NCBI GenBank assembly: GCA_947458495.1
Contig: CANHAR010000004.1
Span: 1-32,706 of the forward strand
Length of the DNA: 32,706 nt
From: Gammaproteobacteria bacterium
Lineage (GTDB): Bacteria; Pseudomonadota; Gammaproteobacteria; Pseudomonadales; Pseudohongiellaceae
Reading direction: 5' to 3'
Shown here: positions 32,324 through 32,706 of the stretch, in pieces
Position numbering within the stretch: the first letter of the stretch is position 1
Layout: each line of letters starts with the position of its first letter
The notes under the pieces: model-generated
The model's input: the letters and a program-made list of their open reading frames with translations, nothing else
Databases searched by the model: none
What the model was told of the DNA's origin: nothing
Made by a program: the position numbers and the translations under genes

Positions 32324-32706
32324 AAGGAGCGTGGGGCCGGCAGATTCCAGGCTGCTTCGAGTACCTTGGTGTTCAGATTCTGTTTAGCCTGCTCCAGATA
32401 CTGATGCAGACGCGCCATCACATCGGGATTTTCGCGTGCGTAGCTGTAGGTTTCCGAGGGGTCCAGCGCCAGGTCAAACAGTAAACCTTCAGTGCCAAAC
32501 TGCGAACCCGGATGATCAAAACGTGTCATGGCGCTCAGGTAATTGGACTCCAGCACCAGTTTCCAGGAGCCACTGCGCACGCCAGCAATGCGGTCATTCT
32601 GAAACAGGAACAGCGCTTCGTGTGGAGACGCTGCTCCCTCACTCAGCACTGGCATGATGTTTTTACCATCGATTACTCGATCAGTTGGCAATTCAGCACC
32701 GGCCAG
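32320..32706 (-). CDS. Sulfatase, C-terminal part
   Basis: Only the last 128 or so residues of an arylsulfatase-type enzyme are present; the gene runs off the right edge. RVIDGKNIMPVL, FLFQNDRIAGVRSGSWKLVLE and LLFDLALDPSETYSYARENPDVMARL are typical of the sulfatase C-terminal domain. The catalytic formylglycine motif lies outside the window. It is the first visible gene of the operon with the hydroxyacid dehydrogenase. Sulfatases are common in marine bacteria that use sulfated polymers or lipids. Confidence 0.82.
   Translation of the reverse strand: MAGAELPTDRVIDGKNIMPVLSEGAASPHEALFLFQNDRIAGVRSGSWKLVLESNYLSAMTRFDHPGSQFGTEGLLFDLALDPSETYSYARENPDVMARLHQYLEQAKQNLNTKVLEAAWNLPAPRSL

Overview
The window looks like chromosomal DNA of a free-living, probably marine, gammaproteobacterium. 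This is inferred from the gene set: ArfB, YfbR, a DUF2835 protein, a YqaA-type membrane protein, DadA with a divergent Lrp regulator, and a LiuR-like MerR regulator beside an acyl-CoA mutase. GC content is moderate and coding density high. No rRNA, tRNA, CRISPR array, insertion sequence or prophage was seen. Two toxin-antitoxin modules are the only clearly accessory genes.

Layout. 1-409: start of a secreted S1/P1-type nuclease (minus, cut by the window edge). 410-973: non-coding region with a candidate sigma-54 promoter, an NtrC-like enhancer site and an intrinsic terminator, together predicting a ~115-nt small RNA on the minus strand. 974-1854: ribosome rescue factor arfB and a VOC protein. 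1855-3036: FadA-like thiolase (minus). 3312-5108: large exported redoxin/cytochrome c/copper-monooxygenase protein. 5256-6833: AbgT transporter (minus), divergent from an XRE regulator (7128-7454) with two matching operator-like palindromes. 7447-7770: small membrane protein. 7956-11134: yfbR and an atypical PEP carboxylase, translationally coupled. 11254-13677: Na+/Ca2+ exchanger and DUF418 membrane protein.

13674-19597 is a metabolic locus. A thiolase and a MerR regulator lie on the minus strand; a fused B12-dependent isobutyryl-CoA-mutase-type protein (IcmF) and a TauE/SafE permease lie on the plus strand. The shared promoter has a perfect 16-bp palindrome that exactly fills the spacer between -35 and -10. 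The set fits branched-chain amino acid or short-chain acyl-CoA use under MerR control. An EVE-domain protein and a Phd/PIN toxin-antitoxin pair follow.

20859-22803: dadA divergent from an Lrp/AsnC regulator. 22871-23899: DUF1330 protein, small XRE regulator and membrane protein. 24122-24761: AbrB/PIN toxin-antitoxin pair. 24758-25848: DUF5367-like membrane protein divergent from a TetR regulator. 25839-27241: alkylation-repair pair, an AraC-Ogt fusion and an AlkA-like glycosylase that stops before its catalytic Asp. 27363-28826: TPR/2OG-Fe(II) oxygenase. 28930-30567: Tat-exported PhoD-type phosphatase (minus). 30667-32706: minus-strand run of sulfatase (partial), 2-hydroxyacid dehydrogenase, YqaA-like and DUF2835 genes.

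The best candidate for something undescribed is the sigma-54/NtrC-type small RNA near 598-880. Next are the IcmF promoter/operator, the paired operators of the XRE gene, the PEP carboxylase type, and the three-module redoxin/haem/copper protein.
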